Assembly (NCBI RefSeq): GCF_000005505.3
Contig: NC_016132.3
Coordinates: 20,884,501 to 20,948,500 of the forward strand
DNA length: 64,000 nucleotides
Source: Brachypodium distachyon
Lineage: Eukaryota > Streptophyta > Magnoliopsida > Poales > Poaceae
Direction of reading: 5' to 3'
Part shown: positions 44,138 through 57,264 of the stretch, one piece after another
How the letters are laid out: each line of letters begins with the position of its first letter
Position numbering within the stretch: the first letter of the stretch is position 1
The notes under the pieces: model-generated
Told to the model about the DNA's origin: nothing
Databases searched by the model: none
The model's input: only the letters and a program-made list of their open reading frames with translations
Program-made: the position numbers and the translations under genes

Positions 44138-45405
44138 AGCTAGCCGGTGGTACTGATCTTGCATCACATTGAGGCCAACATTCAGGTGCCCTTTTACTGA
44201 TCTACTCCATGAGTCCACGTCATCCTCCTCTCGGGCTCTCCAAAATATATTAAAGCAGCGCACGCCTGGCGATCGATAACCATCGAAAGAATCCTAGCTT
44301 GGACGGCAAGAGTACGTAATCGGGGAAACAAAAAGAACCGGAAAGGAGATATAAATTCACTTATCATTGTCTTATCGACTTGCGGCGAGTGAACTGTCCA
44401 TGTCGACCACGCAAAAGCTGGTGTCGTTTCTTTTGCATTCCGAGATTAAGCGTGTGTTCCACTATACGTGCATGCATGCATGCATGCAGATGTTGGCTTC
44501 TCGTGGGCGCAGCGCATGCAATGCATGGAATGGAATTAAGCGAAAAGGGTTTGTACTTTTGTATACCTGCTAGTACTTGCATGTTGTGGTGGTTTTCGGT
44601 TTACCTGTGTGCCAATTTAGCCGTGTCGTGGTCTCTCGCGCTTTTCCTCCTCCAAGCATGATCCAACGGCGAAAGAGATGCTTCAACCGATCGTGCAGCG
44701 CATGGCAAGTGTGGCATGCGTCGGTTTATCATCTGAGCAAGATTTCTCATTAAGACCGGATTAACGTATAATCAGCCGCCACCCAAAACCTTCACGAAGA
44801 TAGCTAATTTTTTTTTTTCGAAAAGGAGGTTGACATTCCCAGAAATTTGGTAACCGGCTATTTGTACTTTGGATGATTTTGGATGTTAGATGACTTTAAT
44901 AATATATGACTGTGTGCATCGATCGATGCAGAGGCGGGGGCATTCCTCCTTTAAAAAATTAAACAAAATTAATAATAATCAAAGAAATGTGGAGGATATT
45001 TTTCAGACAGAAAGCAATCCCACCTACGCTTTATTAATTGTTACGCAATACGTTGCGGACGCATAGTACAAGATAGTAAAAAAAAGGCACACAGTGACAC
45101 AGAGACACGAGCTTTCAGTTACAAGAAGCCAGCCCCGCAAATTTAAGAAAATTCCTCACAACGTCGAGGAAATAAACTGCCACACCAAACACAGCTAGCT
45201 AGCTAAGCTGGATAGCTTAACACGGCCAATCGCCTTAGTAATCAATTAGTAAGGAGAAGAAAAAAAGACACATGGGCAAACGAACGATCAAATTAAGCAG
45301 CAAAAGGTTACGGATGCAGATTTTGAAGCCGAAGTAATCAAGGAACCAGTAAGGCGATAATCTTGATCTTGACAACCACCAGCTGGCCGGCCGGTGTTGA
45401 GTTTC
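44138..45405. other. Intergenic, laccase 3' flank; no gene seen
   Basis: Resumes host sequence after the CACTA element. Overlapping short ORFs at 44364-44661 have no motif. A CATG-rich stretch (GCATGCATGCATGCATGC) lies at 44470 and an AGCTAGCTAGCTAAGC stretch at 45190. 3'UTR of the minus-strand laccase probably reaches to about 45100-45250. Confidence 0.5.
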
Positions 45406-45409
45406 ATGT

Positions 45410-47344
45410 CTAGCATTTGGGGAGATCCGCCGGCGGAGGCGGGAGCTTCTGGTCCGGACGGGCGCCGTCCAGCACCACCCACGCCATCTTCAGTCCCCAG
45501 CTCATGTGCACCTCCAAGTGGCAATGCATGAACCACACACCTGCATGACACAAAATGCATAAATATCAGCAATCAGCTTCATTTAACTTCCGTAAGTACA
45601 TTAATGACGATTATTCGCAATTCATGCATGATTGATGCACTAAAAGACGTATCACCTGGGTTGTCAGCGCGGAAGCGGATGGCGACCCACCCGCCGGCGG
45701 GGACACCAACGGTGTTGCGCTCGACGGGGTCGACGAGGTTAAACTTGGCCGGGTCGCTGGATGGGTTGTAGTTTCCAAACCCTTGGCCGACGACGAAAAA
45801 GTTGAACCCATGCAGGTGCAGCGGGTGGCTCTCGGCACCAAGGATGCTCGTGTCCTGCATCACCAGCTCCACGGCGACACCAAACGGTAGCACCAACGCC
45901 TTCGTCCCGTTCATCACGTTCGTGTTGTTCGGCGGAGTGCCAGTGTAGTTCCACGGCCGCAGCGGGTAGAATGGGAAGTTGGACGCGTACACGCCGTTGG
46001 ACATGCCCGTGTAGTGCGACTGTAGCAGGGCTGTCGTGGGCAGCACGAAGGAGATGTTGTTGATGGACGCCGCGAACCGGGTGTTGTTCGGGCCCTGGCA
46101 CGTGCCGTTGATCAGGCTCTGGCATGGGTGGGTACCGAGCCCGACGGTGAAGAAGAATTCCCGGTCCACTTGTTGTGGCACGGATGCCGGGTACTCGGCG
46201 CTAGCCAGGCTGCGTAGCTTTGCAGTGTAGTTGGAGACGACGCTCGTGTCGTTGATCTCCGGCAAGGTCGGCCTCAAGATGGGGAGGCTGCTAGTACTAG
46301 GAGCCTTGCCGTTGCTCGTGTCTTCGTACTCGAGGATGCCGGCGACGGTGGTGTTGTCGAAGGTGCCCTGGGTATTGGTGTAAGGCCGGGCTAGCATGTA
46401 GTACCTGGCGTTGGGGTTATTATTAGCGGTGAGGAGGACGTTGCTGGTCTGGCCCGGCGCAATGACGAGGCTCTCGACAGCGAAGGGCTTGACGTAGAGC
46501 GCGTCAACGTCGACAACGGTGAGCGTGTGGTTGGCCACGGCGAAGAAGAGCTCGTCGTTGAGCGCAGCGTTGATGAGCCGGAGCATGTACGTCTTCCCAG
46601 GCTCCACCTTGAGCTTGAAAGTTTCGCCTTTCGCTGAGGAGCAGACATTGTAGAGCGGGCCAGGAAGGCCGTTCATTGTGAAGGCGTCGGAGATGTTAGG
46701 TCCCCCGCCAGTCTGGAGCGCTTGGGCGATCACTGCCTCCGTGTCATTCTTCCACCACTCGCCGAACATGAGAGGCACCTCCTTGTACGGCACGGGGGAG
46801 AACGGGTAGGGGACGCCGAGGGGCGGGAGGATGACGATGGGCCCATGCACGGTGGCGCGGAGCCACGACACGTGCGCGTGCCACCACAGCGTGCCCCGCT
46901 GCCCGGTGATGGTGAACCGATACACGTAGCTCTGCCCGGGCTGGATCGGGCACTGCGTGATGTAGGCCGGCCCGTCGTACCACCCGCTACGGAGCTGACG
47001 CACGCCATGCCAGTGGATGGTCATGTTGTAGGGGGAGTTGTTGACCACGTTGACCTCCACGTGGTCGCCCTCCCTCGCGAACAGCGTGGGCCCCGGGTAC
47101 TGCCCGTTCACCGTCACGATGCTCTTCGTGCTGCACAGCCTCGTCACGCTCGTCATTTGCACCTGCCATTAAATTGTCACAACTTAATACACATGCAACA
47201 TGCGTTTCATATATGCAGGATATATAAACATGGGCCGGCGGCACTTACATCGAATTGGTATTTCCTTGTGACGGCCTGGGCTCCCACCAGCGTCGCCGTC
47301 AGCGCCGCGAAGAGGAGACAGAGAAGAGATGAGGAAACGGCCAT
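45410..47344 (-). CDS. LAC: Laccase (multicopper oxidase), secreted; three exons
   Basis: Exons on the minus strand: 47249-47344, 45656-47162 and 45410-45540, phases consistent, GT-AG introns, 577 aa. Residues 1-23 are a signal peptide ending at VGAQA. All four copper motifs are present: HWHG (82-85), WWHAH (125-129), HPLHLHG (478-484) and [10 protein letters not shown] from 540 with the type-1 Cys at 541. Leu occupies the axial position ten residues after that Cys. Many N-glycosylation sequons are present. Plant laccases oxidise monolignols in the cell wall (family knowledge). Unlike the usual five-intron plan, and unlike the second laccase at 62.3 kb, only the first and last introns remain; the middle ones are exactly missing from a continuous 502-codon exon. 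A miR397-like site lies at 46555-46575. The gene appears intact. Confidence 0.95.
46555..46575 (-). promoter_or_regulatory. miR397 target-like site in laccase 1 mRNA
   Basis: The coding bases for LINAALNDE match the complement of the conserved plant miR397 with one G:U pair and one mismatch (miRNA position 3). Laccase mRNAs are established miR397 targets at this very codon region. miR397 sequence is from memory; binding is inferred. Confidence 0.7.
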
Positions 47345-47438
47345 TGCTTGCTCTCCCTTCCTTCCCGATCTCTTTCTCGTTTGCTAAATGGAGCTCTTTG
47401 CTCTGCTTGGTGATTTCAATGGTGGCGTTCCAGTCCTC

Positions 47439-47446
47439 TATTTATA
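47439..47446 (-). promoter_or_regulatory. TATA box of laccase 1
   Basis: Complement reads TATAAATA, about 95 bp upstream of the ATG at 47344, at a spacing normal for a leader of 60-70 bases. Confidence 0.65.
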
Positions 47447-47449
47447 CAC

Positions 47450-49856
47450 GAGACAGCCGGTCGATCGGCTGAGTACGTACTACGTGGGGCCAAAGCAAGA
47501 ATGCAAGCCTTGCAAAGGGTTTTGGCTTTTGGTTTTCTCTTCTGTTCAGTTACTTTCGTTTGGTGTCCAGCCGGAGCGCGTGTGTCGGATTGTGATGAGA
47601 TGACGAGCGTGCACGCGCGCTGTTCGCCTCGACGTCGTCGCTGCACCGGCCGGGCCGGGGGGACTGGTTTGGCTGGCTGGATGGACTTGTAGCTTTGGAG
47701 TGTGGACAAATTAAAGTCAACCTGCTCTCTACTGTTCAATATTGCCCTGTTGTTCAAGTCTCTTCGACCCTGCCTTGGTTAGCACGCACCGTTGTTAGAT
47801 TGCTTCCCTGCTGCAAGCATGCATGCAGCCAATTATGGCATAACTCAACACGGTACTGTATTATATTCCTCCCGAAAGAAGAACTCAACACTGTAGTATA
47901 AGGACAAGAGAATGTAGCGATTAATTCCTCCTCATTCATTTCTGAAAGACATAAGCGGTACGGATCCTTTTTCTAAATTTGGATGGCACATGCCAGTGAT
48001 CAGGTTCAGTATTACACTGCGAATTGACTTGTAAAAAAACGGTGGTACCGGTACGTACGTGTGTATTGATCAATTGACAGTGAAGTTTTAACAGATCCTT
48101 TAGTGCTTAGCTAGTACCCCCTGCACCTAACCCCATGAAAAAGTGCATGTGTGTGTTAATCAACAGTGGTTGAACGAATGAGTCCTCCCTTTTTGCGAGC
48201 TAGCTAGGGGAGAGGAGAAGGAGAACTAAAGCTCAGATAGACAAGAGTAGTGACGGCGAGTGCTCAAGCATCCTCTCCAATTCAGGTCCAAGCTTTTTCT
48301 CCTTGCTAAGGTCTAACCAGCAGCCTCCTACCCCCCATCGACACTTACTTGTCAAGCGACTGTGCAAGCAAAATCAAAAGAACAACTTGTTGACACGAGA
48401 GACATGATCTGTTGCTGGCCCCGTGCAGCCAAGGGCAACTCTAGCGGAAAGACCCTTTTTTTCCGTTTTGTGATCGTTTTGGTCCGTATGGTTGCGGTCC
48501 GGACAGTCCAAAGGACTTTGTTCGTTTGGATCTACTAGTGTCCCCAAACGAAGCCACCCATTTCATCCGCTTTACTGGTCATAGACATGCAGGACATGGG
48601 AGAAAAAAGGTGCAAATGTGCTATCCGCCCCGGCCCATTTCCAACTCAAATTTGGGATGGAAATGGGTCGCGGCGGACCGAAATCCGGACTCGAGCTGAA
48701 ATGTGTCGCTCCGCTGGGGGCGCGTTTTGTCCGTTTCCAAACGGACTGATAATGTCCAAATGGGTCTCTCCGCTGGAGTTGCCCTAACCACTAGCTTAAC
48801 TTACACCGAGCCTTCAGTCCTGTGTGTGCTGCAGACAAACATTCTGAAATTCTGAGCGGAGATATATCCTGTGGGGTACTTTGGAGTTTGGTCGTGGCCT
48901 TTCCTCCTCCAAGCTTCCCACGGGCGCCGAGAGGGATGCCTGAACCAACAGCCCCGGGCCTGGCGGTCGCTTGGCTTGGCTGAGCTCCTTTCCAGCTTTT
49001 CCTTGCCTGTCAGTCATTGCGTGCATGGAGTGGATGGATGTGGAACATAGATTGCAACGTGCATCTAATCAGATTCAGATGGCATCTGTTGCTCGTCAGT
49101 CGTTGCATTAATTTCGTATGTGTATCTCGGTCCTCTTCTGTCTTCTCCTGTCTATTTTTCGTTTGGTAGCAATTGCATTCGAGAAAATCTGTCTTTTTTC
49201 GTTTGGTAGCAATTGCATTCGATAGAGGTCTTGTAGACTGGCGAGCGGCGGGTGGAAACCCACGTCGAACAAAGTGGCCAGATGCTACGGTTAGGAACCC
49301 TGATCAAAAGAATTTCCGTATTAGTACCTTGCACTGATTTGGACATAGGTTTTGTTGCTCAATGTATACTAGCTGATCCACCAGTAAATCATCAGTACAG
49401 TACATGGCTAAGACCCCAAAGGCCCAAACACAGCATTTCATTTCGGAGAAGTGGAATAGGTCATTTTTAGTTCCGGCGAAGAACAAACCTTCTAGAATTC
49501 CCACAAAAAAAAATCCGACTGGTTTGACACAAGGCAGAGCGTCACACCACAAGGTTCAGACTCTTGTACACCGTCTCTTCAGTAGACGAAATCTTTGATA
49601 AAATCATATAGGAGATACAGGATTCGTCAAAACGTTTGGTGATACCACTAACAAGCTCAAGGCACGAACCTCAACCAAGCTCACTGGATGGAACAACAGG
49701 GTCACGCCAGCTGTGGAAAGCCTACCGCATCCCTCCAGCACCGGCGTGATTGGACTGAGGGCGCCGATTTTATACAGTTTTTCTTATGCTGCAACAACAA
49801 AGCAAGAATCTATCGGATGAACGTGCGCTGTACAGCTGTAAAATTTAGCGCGGAGT
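47450..49856. other. Laccase 1 promoter and intergenic DNA, with a MITE
   Basis: No conserved coding seen. 49160-49230 contains a near-direct repeat of TTTTTCGTTTGGTAGCAATTGCATTCGA-like sequence (units at about 49155 and 49196). 49600-49856 is probably 3'UTR of FTSH, on the minus strand. Confidence 0.5.
48433..48784. mobile_element. MITE with GGGCAACTC(T/C)AGCGGA terminal repeats
   Basis: Left GGGCAACTCTAGCGGA and right TCCGCTGGAGTTGCCC are inverted copies 352 bp apart, with CCGTTT, GGACCGAAA and GTCCAAA motifs mirrored inside. The flanks are CAA and TAA, which could be a mutated 3-bp PIF/Harbinger-type duplication. No ORF of note. Confidence 0.75.
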
Positions 49857-52800
49857 TCACGTTGGCACAACGACGTCAGGAAGCACAGGTGATCCATCAT
49901 CGTCAGGCACTTCGGCATTCTTCGCCGCCTCTGGGCTCTTGCCATCTTCATCCTGGAACCCCTGCTTGAAGAGGTCGTAGTTTGTTAGTTCGACTGCCTT
50001 GAATGGACGTTCTCCTAATACCCTCATTAAATCATCCTGGTGGAGGACTTCCTTCTCGAGCAGCAATTCTGCTATTTGGGCTACTTGTTCCTTGTGCTCC
50101 GTTACCAGTTCAACAGTTTTTTTGTACGCCTTGCTGACCCAATCCCTCACCTCTTCATCGATGATAGATGCTGTCTGGTTGCTGTAAGGCTTGTTCATTT
50201 CGAAACCATCCTCCCTCTGAGGGAAAGATAGAAGACCAACCTTCTCGCTGAAACCATATACAGCAACCTGCGCATAGGTCATTTTTGTAACTTTCTCCAG
50301 ATCATTCTGAGCACCAGTCGAGATTCTTCCAATCAAAACCTGAAATAAAGCACAAATACCACATTTCCGTTCAGTTTATTTCCATCAGCAATATTGCAAA
50401 TGATTTCATAGCTCATCCATGGATAAAATAACAATAATAAATGGATAAAACACAAGACAATATAAGGTGGATATTGATTATTTCTTTTGTCCATTGGCTT
50501 AAGAAAGGGGATATTGAGTTTTTGCATACAAACATGTGGTTGGCAGTAACTAGGAATAACTTTAGATTACATGTGCAGATTTAGAAACAATCCTCAACAC
50601 TGGTAAAGAGATGCAACGTCAGCAGAGCAAGTAAAACAGATGTCAATATACCATGATGACAGATGGAAATACTATGTAAACAAACTGCTGAAATAGTTGG
50701 TAGTATAAATAGACACAAACATAAATTTGCCTTCCCGGATTGGATTCATTCTCATTGGATATGAAAGCACCCAAGAGTCCTACGCAGTAAAGTATCCTGA
50801 TTTGCCAAGACCAAGAGAGTGCACCACCAAATTGTGGTAACATTGCTCATATTCACCAATATCAATAATGTAAGTGATGGTAGATTAACCAAGTGAACAA
50901 TAATTACTGTCTTGTGATCTTGTCAAATGCAGCAAGCCAGAAGGTTGTGTTTCCTTATTATTTTGAAAGGTAAGATGTCTCTGTATTTATCCTAGTAAAA
51001 CCCCACTGCCCCGACACCCTAAGAATATGTTTCAAAAAAGGATGTACCTCCTCTGCAGCTCGGCCACCTAATGTCATGCACGTCATGTCGAAAAGCTGCT
51101 CTTTTGTCATTAACAGATTTTCATTCGGCACATACTGTGCAAAGCCTAAAGCAGCTGTTCCACGTGGAACAATTGTAACTTTCAGAAGAGGCTCTGCATG
51201 TTCTAAAAACCATCCAGCAACAGCATGGCCAGATTCATGGTAAGCAACAGTGCGACGCTCCAGTTTGCTTATGACCTGCAATAAAATTGACATGATCAGA
51301 GGCTCGAATATACATACGAAGAAAAATGGAGTACCTAGTACATGAACAGAACACGTTGCATCATGACATAGTATAAAAACAAAACTGCCTAGTTAATTTC
51401 TATGCAAGCTGTATCACTGGCAATAGAGATTTATATTGAACTATTATTAAACAAACTATAAATAATTATAGCTAGGGCATTCCTGTGGCAAGCGTACAAC
51501 AAATAATCTGCCAATTAATAATACACTAGTGATCCACTTTGTTGCAAAATGGAGTATAAAGCACGACACATGCATGCAGAATTGAAGATTTAATGCTGAT
51601 GTCTCTCTCTGGCCCTTTCATATCTTATTCTCCATCCAAAACATTTATCTATGACTACCCACACAAGCAACAATCTCTTGTATTTCCTGAAGTTAATCGA
51701 GGTCAGCCCAAAAAAAAGCACTTAATGGAGCTACTATTTTTGTTTCCTGGTTTTCTTTCATGGCCCACAAACTTTTCAATTGTCTGTGCCCAGTCAACAT
51801 AAACCCTATAAAAAGAGAGCATCATATCTGCTCATATGAAAGCATTATAAAAATGACAAAGTATACTGTGTAAATTCTCACTACAAAAAATGTGTCAATC
51901 ATGCACGTATTAGCTTTTCGTAGGTTAGATGTCAGTTTACAATAGTATTAGCCTATTAGGAGTAACAAACTGTCTAGCTTTGACTTAGTTTGTTGCAATG
52001 GATCCACAGATGATGCCCTTTGGAACGAAATTAAACAAATTGGCACATGTTCACAATACCTTGTTTTTCTTCTCTAAACCACCTATGATTCTATCAATCG
52101 CAGACTCAAAATGCTGCATTGTAATCTTAGTTTCATCTGTTCTTGCAGCAATCAAAGCAGCTTCATTACAAACATTGGCAATGTCGGCTCCAGCAAACCC
52201 AGGTGTCAAAGCAGCTAGCCTTTGCGAATAAAATGTTGGTTCATTATCCAGTTTAAGCTTTGTAAGATATATGCGGAATATCTGATCACGACCCTTAATA
52301 TCTGGCTTGTCAATTGTTATCTGGCGATCGAACCTTCCGGGCCTTAACAATGCCTTATCAAGAATGTCTGGTCTATTTGTACCAGCAAGAACAACAACAC
52401 CAGCAGTTGTACCGAATCCATCCATCTCTACAAGCAGCTGATTCAAAGTACTCTCGCGCTCGTCATTTGAACCAGAAAAACCTCCACGACCTCTCGCACG
52501 ACCAATTGCATCGATCTCATCAATAAATACAATGCTGGGTGCACACTGCCGAGCTTCTTGGAATAAGTTTCTTACCCTGGATGGTCCAACACCTACAAAC
52601 ATTTCCATGAAATCGGAACCAGAAATGGACATGAAGGGCACACCAGACTCCCCAGCTGTAGCTTTAGCAAGTAGAGTCTTTCCAGTTCCAGGAGGACCCA
52701 CAAGCAGAGCACCTTTGGGTATCTTAGCTCCCAACTCTTCATACTTCTTGGGATTCTTAAGGAAATGTACAAACTCCATTATTTCTTGTTTAGCTTCATC

Positions 52801-55106
52801 ACAGCCAGCTACATCCTTAAAAAACACCTGGACCAACAGAAAAGCAGGTGTTGTTAAGGAGATGCAGAGAATAACTCATAAACCAAGATAAAGCGACTGT
52901 AAAACTAAACAATGGGGAACTACTCAGATATTTTGATTTCCTCCTTTTAAGTAGTACCAAAAGGAAAGATAAAAAAAAACTTGACACAGGAAAAGAAGTA
53001 ACTAACCTTATTTTTGGAATTTTTGTCCATCTTTGTCACTGTTGCTTTTCCAATGTTGAAAATACCACGGCTACCCTTCCCAGGACCACCTCCAATATTA
53101 AATCCACTCTGCATCCTTTTCCCCATGAAATATAGTAGTCCAACAAGAAAGGCTGTTGGGGCAAATCTCATCACCTCTTGGAACCAATTTACCTCAGTAA
53201 CATAAGTTACTGGAACATGATCATGTGAATCTATACCCAAAGTTTCCTGGGCTTCCTCTAACTTTTCTTCAAAGGAATCAACACTTCCAATGTTGAAGAA
53301 ATACTTGTATTTGCTTGGAGCCTGCCTGCCTGGAGCATCACTGGTGATAATATGTGTATCAGTACTTTGGCTTTGGTTGTTCGTTTGTGGTACACTCCTG
53401 ACATAGACCTTCGCCACTGATTTATTTGAAACAACAATCCGGTCAACTAAGCCAGGTTCTAGTAACTTGTTCTTGAATTCTTGGAAGCTTATCTGAAGAT
53501 GAAGAAATTAGAAGCATAAGAACTTCTCATGGCCATTAAACTATAAAATATGCTCCTACCATACATAGAAAGTAAACAAGCATGCAACCATAAAATGATA
53601 CCAGATAGAGTTCATCCAAAACTAAACAAATCTTAAGATAGAATTAGCAATGAAATTCAAATGTAAGAATATTGATCACAATTTGCTGTCTGGTGTCAGC
53701 AAATAACATTACTCAAACATCTATGGCAGGTATATTATCTTGAGAAGTCCTCTTGGTGTTGATGCTGCTTGTATCGGTTATTGGATGCTGCCTGTATCAG
53801 TTACTGAATGCTGCTTAACTAATCTTCAAACTCTGATTACAGGTGACAAGGGTAACAGGTAAGTACAGCTTGTATGATCCTCATGGTAGTGATACAGTTT
53901 TCTTATGATTCTGAAATTTTCAGGATACACTAATGATTCAGGAATTCAACAAACCAAGGAAATGTATTTTCACAACATAACACAATAAAAACAAAAACCT
54001 GCAGAATTATTTGCAACAGAGTAAACATAGTGATGAAAAATAAAAAACGCTCCCATTGATAGTCAATTTCCCAGAAAGGGGATGAAAATTACCTCCTTTT
54101 GGTCTGATGAGCTAGAAGATAAAGATGAGAGCATGAGGCCAAGAAGCAATAGGGGTGCCAGGAAATTCTGCAGTTGCTTTCCAAAAGCGTCCTGGAAATT
54201 CCACTGATCATCTGTATTGGAATCCTCTGCATATCACAGAATTCCAGTTTCATCACACATAAACTAGGGGGGCGCTTAGAACTATCATATCAAACTAAAA
54301 TCTGGCATGGTTATCCACAATCATCTATTTTCAGTTACAAACTACTAGGATTCCATTGTTACATCAACTGACCAGGCACTTATAGGCCAAGGAAAAATCA
54401 CATATATGGTTGTTCATCTTCTTCTTTTTTTGCGAGAAAGTTGTTCATCTTATCAGCCAAACACATTCACTAAGCATACTACTGTATCAAAAGTTAAAAC
54501 ATATACTGAATTCACAACTAAATCACCATCCTAAACAAAACAAGAGATGCACATGAGAAAGGCAGCAACTTACGCTTAGAATCCTTATTGCTGCCATCCC
54601 CTTTAGGCGCCCCCTTCTTCCCATTCGGGTAGTAATTCTCGTAATCTGAGAGCACACACAAAAAAAAGGACACATCTATTAGCGTCAGAAGCCACCCAAA
54701 CTCACCAAAAAAAAGAAAGGCGCACGACACTTACTCTTCTTAGAGCCGCTGCAGAAGAGCCTACGGAACTGCGGGCTCGCGAGGAGGTACCTCCAATCCG
54801 AGGCCTTCCCCACGGCGGGCCTCCCCAGCGACGCCGTCATGTACCCGCGGAGGAGCCCCAGTGCTCCCACATCCCCGCCATGGACCGGCGGGAGCGGCGG
54901 CGCGGTCGGCGCCCGGAGCCCACTGAGCCCCCCGAGCGAGAAACCCTAACAAAACAGCAGGTCGAAAAGAAAAAAAAAAAGGTCAGACCTCCGCCTCGGC
55001 CCACGCTACGGACGGACGGGGCAGGGAGGAGATGGAGGCTTGCCTGGCGCGGCCGGGAGGAGCGCGCGGACCGGCCGACGACGCGGGCGAGAGAGGCGAG
55101 GCTCAT
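49857..55106 (-). CDS. FTSH: Mitochondrial FtsH-type AAA ATP-dependent zinc metalloprotease
   Basis: Eight exons on the minus strand: 55044-55106, 54735-54945, 54574-54645, 54093-54226, 53007-53492, 52060-52827, 51048-51275 and 49857-50339. Phases agree throughout and give 814 aa, normal for FTSH3/FTSH10 of Arabidopsis and FTSH3/FTSH8 of rice. The N-terminus ([20 protein letters not shown]) is rich in Arg and Ser without acids, a mitochondrial presequence. Two transmembrane segments follow: [15 protein letters not shown] (about 133-150) and [15 protein letters not shown] (about 275-290). The AAA domain has Walker A GPPGTGKT (366-373), pore FVGVG (399-403), Walker B IVFIDEID (421-428) and RPGRFDR. 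The M41 protease has HESGH (591-595). The product forms m-AAA complexes in the inner membrane for protein quality control (family knowledge). Intron 1 begins with GC rather than GT. The gene looks intact. Confidence 0.95.
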
Positions 55107-57150
55107 GGCGGCGGCGGCGCCGTGCGCATGGGAGGTGGGATCCGGGCGGGCGAGGCGCCGCGGGAGACGACGAGCACGAGATTCGTTTTCGCGCGGTGTC
55201 TCCTCTTCTTCTTCTTCGTTTCTCTTCGTTCCGTTTGCGTGAGCGACCTTCTTCCCTGCGGAGGTGGAGGTGGAGGAGGCGCCGCGGCGGCGAGGGTGAA
55301 AGAAAAGCCTCCTTTTTTTACCCCGAGACGAGACGAAAGACGAGATGCGGCCGCTGGTTCCGGTTCGGCGCTCACGGGATTACAGGATTAGCGAAGGGCT
55401 TTTTCGGGCAATGTGGCTGGATAAGATCGAGTTTAACTACGAGCCCGGCCCGAGCTGATTCCCTTTATTTTCCTCCTTGGTCTGCCGTCACCCAACCCTT
55501 CGGAGGCTGCAACTACGAGAGGCGATGCGAGCTAGAGCGTGTCAGGTCAGGGTCCACCTACTGTTTCAGTACAAAATAAATCTCAAATAAAATAAAGCGA
55601 GGGCTTTGCTCTTTGCCTAGAGCAATTCGTGTGGAAAATGATACTGCAACTATATGCCAGCATCTGGAAGAGAGAGATAGCTCAGTGCGTCTCCAAAAGA
55701 TCGGTCTTAATTGTTTCCCAAGAAAGGATTACTGTGTAATCATTTTGTATGATGATTGTTCTGTCGTTTGTATAGCAAAACAAGGCAGACAGAGGCTTTG
55801 GTTGCAGCCAGGTATGGAACGGTACGGGAGGAAGCGAAGATAGCAAAGCAGTGACGTCAGGTAGCTGCAACCGACCGTCCGGGGCCGTATTCAGTAGCTA
55901 GGCCCCGCCTGGTGTCTGACTGACGCGAGTTCGCGATCAACGCCATTCCAGTTTCTGCACAACTTGGTCAGCGATCATCTATCTTTCCGTTTTTTGAACA
56001 CTTCTTCTCGTGGACCATGTAATCTTATTCTTGCCATGTTGTGTTTCACCCTTGGGTAAAATTAGCTCAATCTCAGCCGCGGGACATAATAACAATGCTA
56101 ATTTAGCGATTTTTCTCCGAAAGCCCTTCGCAGTTGGACGGGAGTACTGGACCGACAATTTTTAGCCTTGCTTCGAACTGTGACGGGCCTATATCGGGAA
56201 ACGGCCCTATCCCAAGTCCCAGCGTTGTAACGGGCTCGGACCCAACGAAAGCCCAGCATCACCTAGCACGGTTCTGCGCAGTGGGTCGCAGAAAACGGCT
56301 TCTGCTTCACCCCCGCAACTTCCTAAAATCCACGGACAACTATGGGCTTCCGAGTGACCTCGCTGCTCAGACGTTTCCTTCACCGGCGCAAAATTGCTGC
56401 TCCTTGCAAAAGCTAGATAGGCTGAAGAAGTTGTGTCGATTTTCTTTTTGCCAAATGTAGTACTCTACTCCATAGGAGTAGCAATGAACCTACGTACTGA
56501 TGCGCTGCACTACCGAAAAGTGCTTGCCTGCCTCCTCCTCCTCCGAGCCCGAGTTGTGCTACTCCTAGGAATCTGCTGTTGGTTGCCCTGCTGCTCTCAC
56601 GAGGCTGCTCTGGTTCTGTGCCAGCACTGGAGATCTGAAGGCGAGGGAGCTAATTCTAGGCCGACATGTTGAGGCTCCAACTCCAAGTTGATCCTAGGAT
56701 TCACCAACCGATCGAAAGACGCGGGCCAGAAAAGGCACCAGCCTTTGGGACAGTTTGGCGGTGTACCTTGGCTGCTTCTCCGTCGCGTCGATCGAAATCA
56801 TCCAATCGTCCATCTCATGGCGTTTGCGTCCTTGTGTTTAAAACGTGATCCCGCTCCGTTGCTGAAGAGGAAGAAAAGAAACGCAGGTTCCACCTAGCTA
56901 CATTGCCCAGGGATTCATTTTCCAACTCGAGCCATGCATGCACGTCGTTGTTGGTTCCAAATAGAACACAAGGACTGTATCATACGAAAATCTTTGTTTG
57001 GTGAAAAAACTTTAAATCATAACCATTAGATCTTAAATAAACAAATTAGACGAAAAGTGGAATCTCTAATCATTTAAACACATTCTACAAAAACGCCCTA
57101 CATGATTGGAGCAACACACATGCTGTCAAAAAAAAAGATTGCAGCAACAC
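55107..57150. other. FTSH 5' leader/promoter and intergenic DNA
   Basis: The first 250 bp upstream of the FTSH start are GC-rich with a GAAGAA purine run on the minus strand, as in plant leaders. Beyond about 55400 small ORFs on both strands have no motif and no gene is called. Composition drops to AT-rich after 56900. Confidence 0.5.
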
Positions 57151-57155
57151 ACATA

Positions 57156-57264
57156 CCCTCCATCCCATATTAAGTGACTCAAATTTGTCCAAATATGAAT
57201 GTATTTATGTCTAAAAACATCTAGGTACATGTAATAGAAAGTCACTTGGCATGGGACAGAGGAG
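57156..57264. mobile_element. Degenerate Stowaway MITE
   Basis: TA|CCCTCCATCCCATATTAAG ... GGCATGGGACAGAGGAG with the internal GTCTAAAAACATCTAGG(T)ACATGTAAT typical of the family. The right end is followed by a partial repeat (ATGGGACGGAGGAGG). Confidence 0.65.

Noticed and set aside
45410..47344. Laccase 1 as a processed retrogene
   Set aside because: It keeps its first and last introns and a TATA box, so full retroposition is excluded; partial intron loss fits better.
45597..47387. Long ORFs overlapping laccase 1 in other frames and on the plus strand (for example 46722-47387)
   Set aside because: They are shadows of the GC3-rich laccase exon; the minus-strand frame alone has the copper motifs and splice signals.
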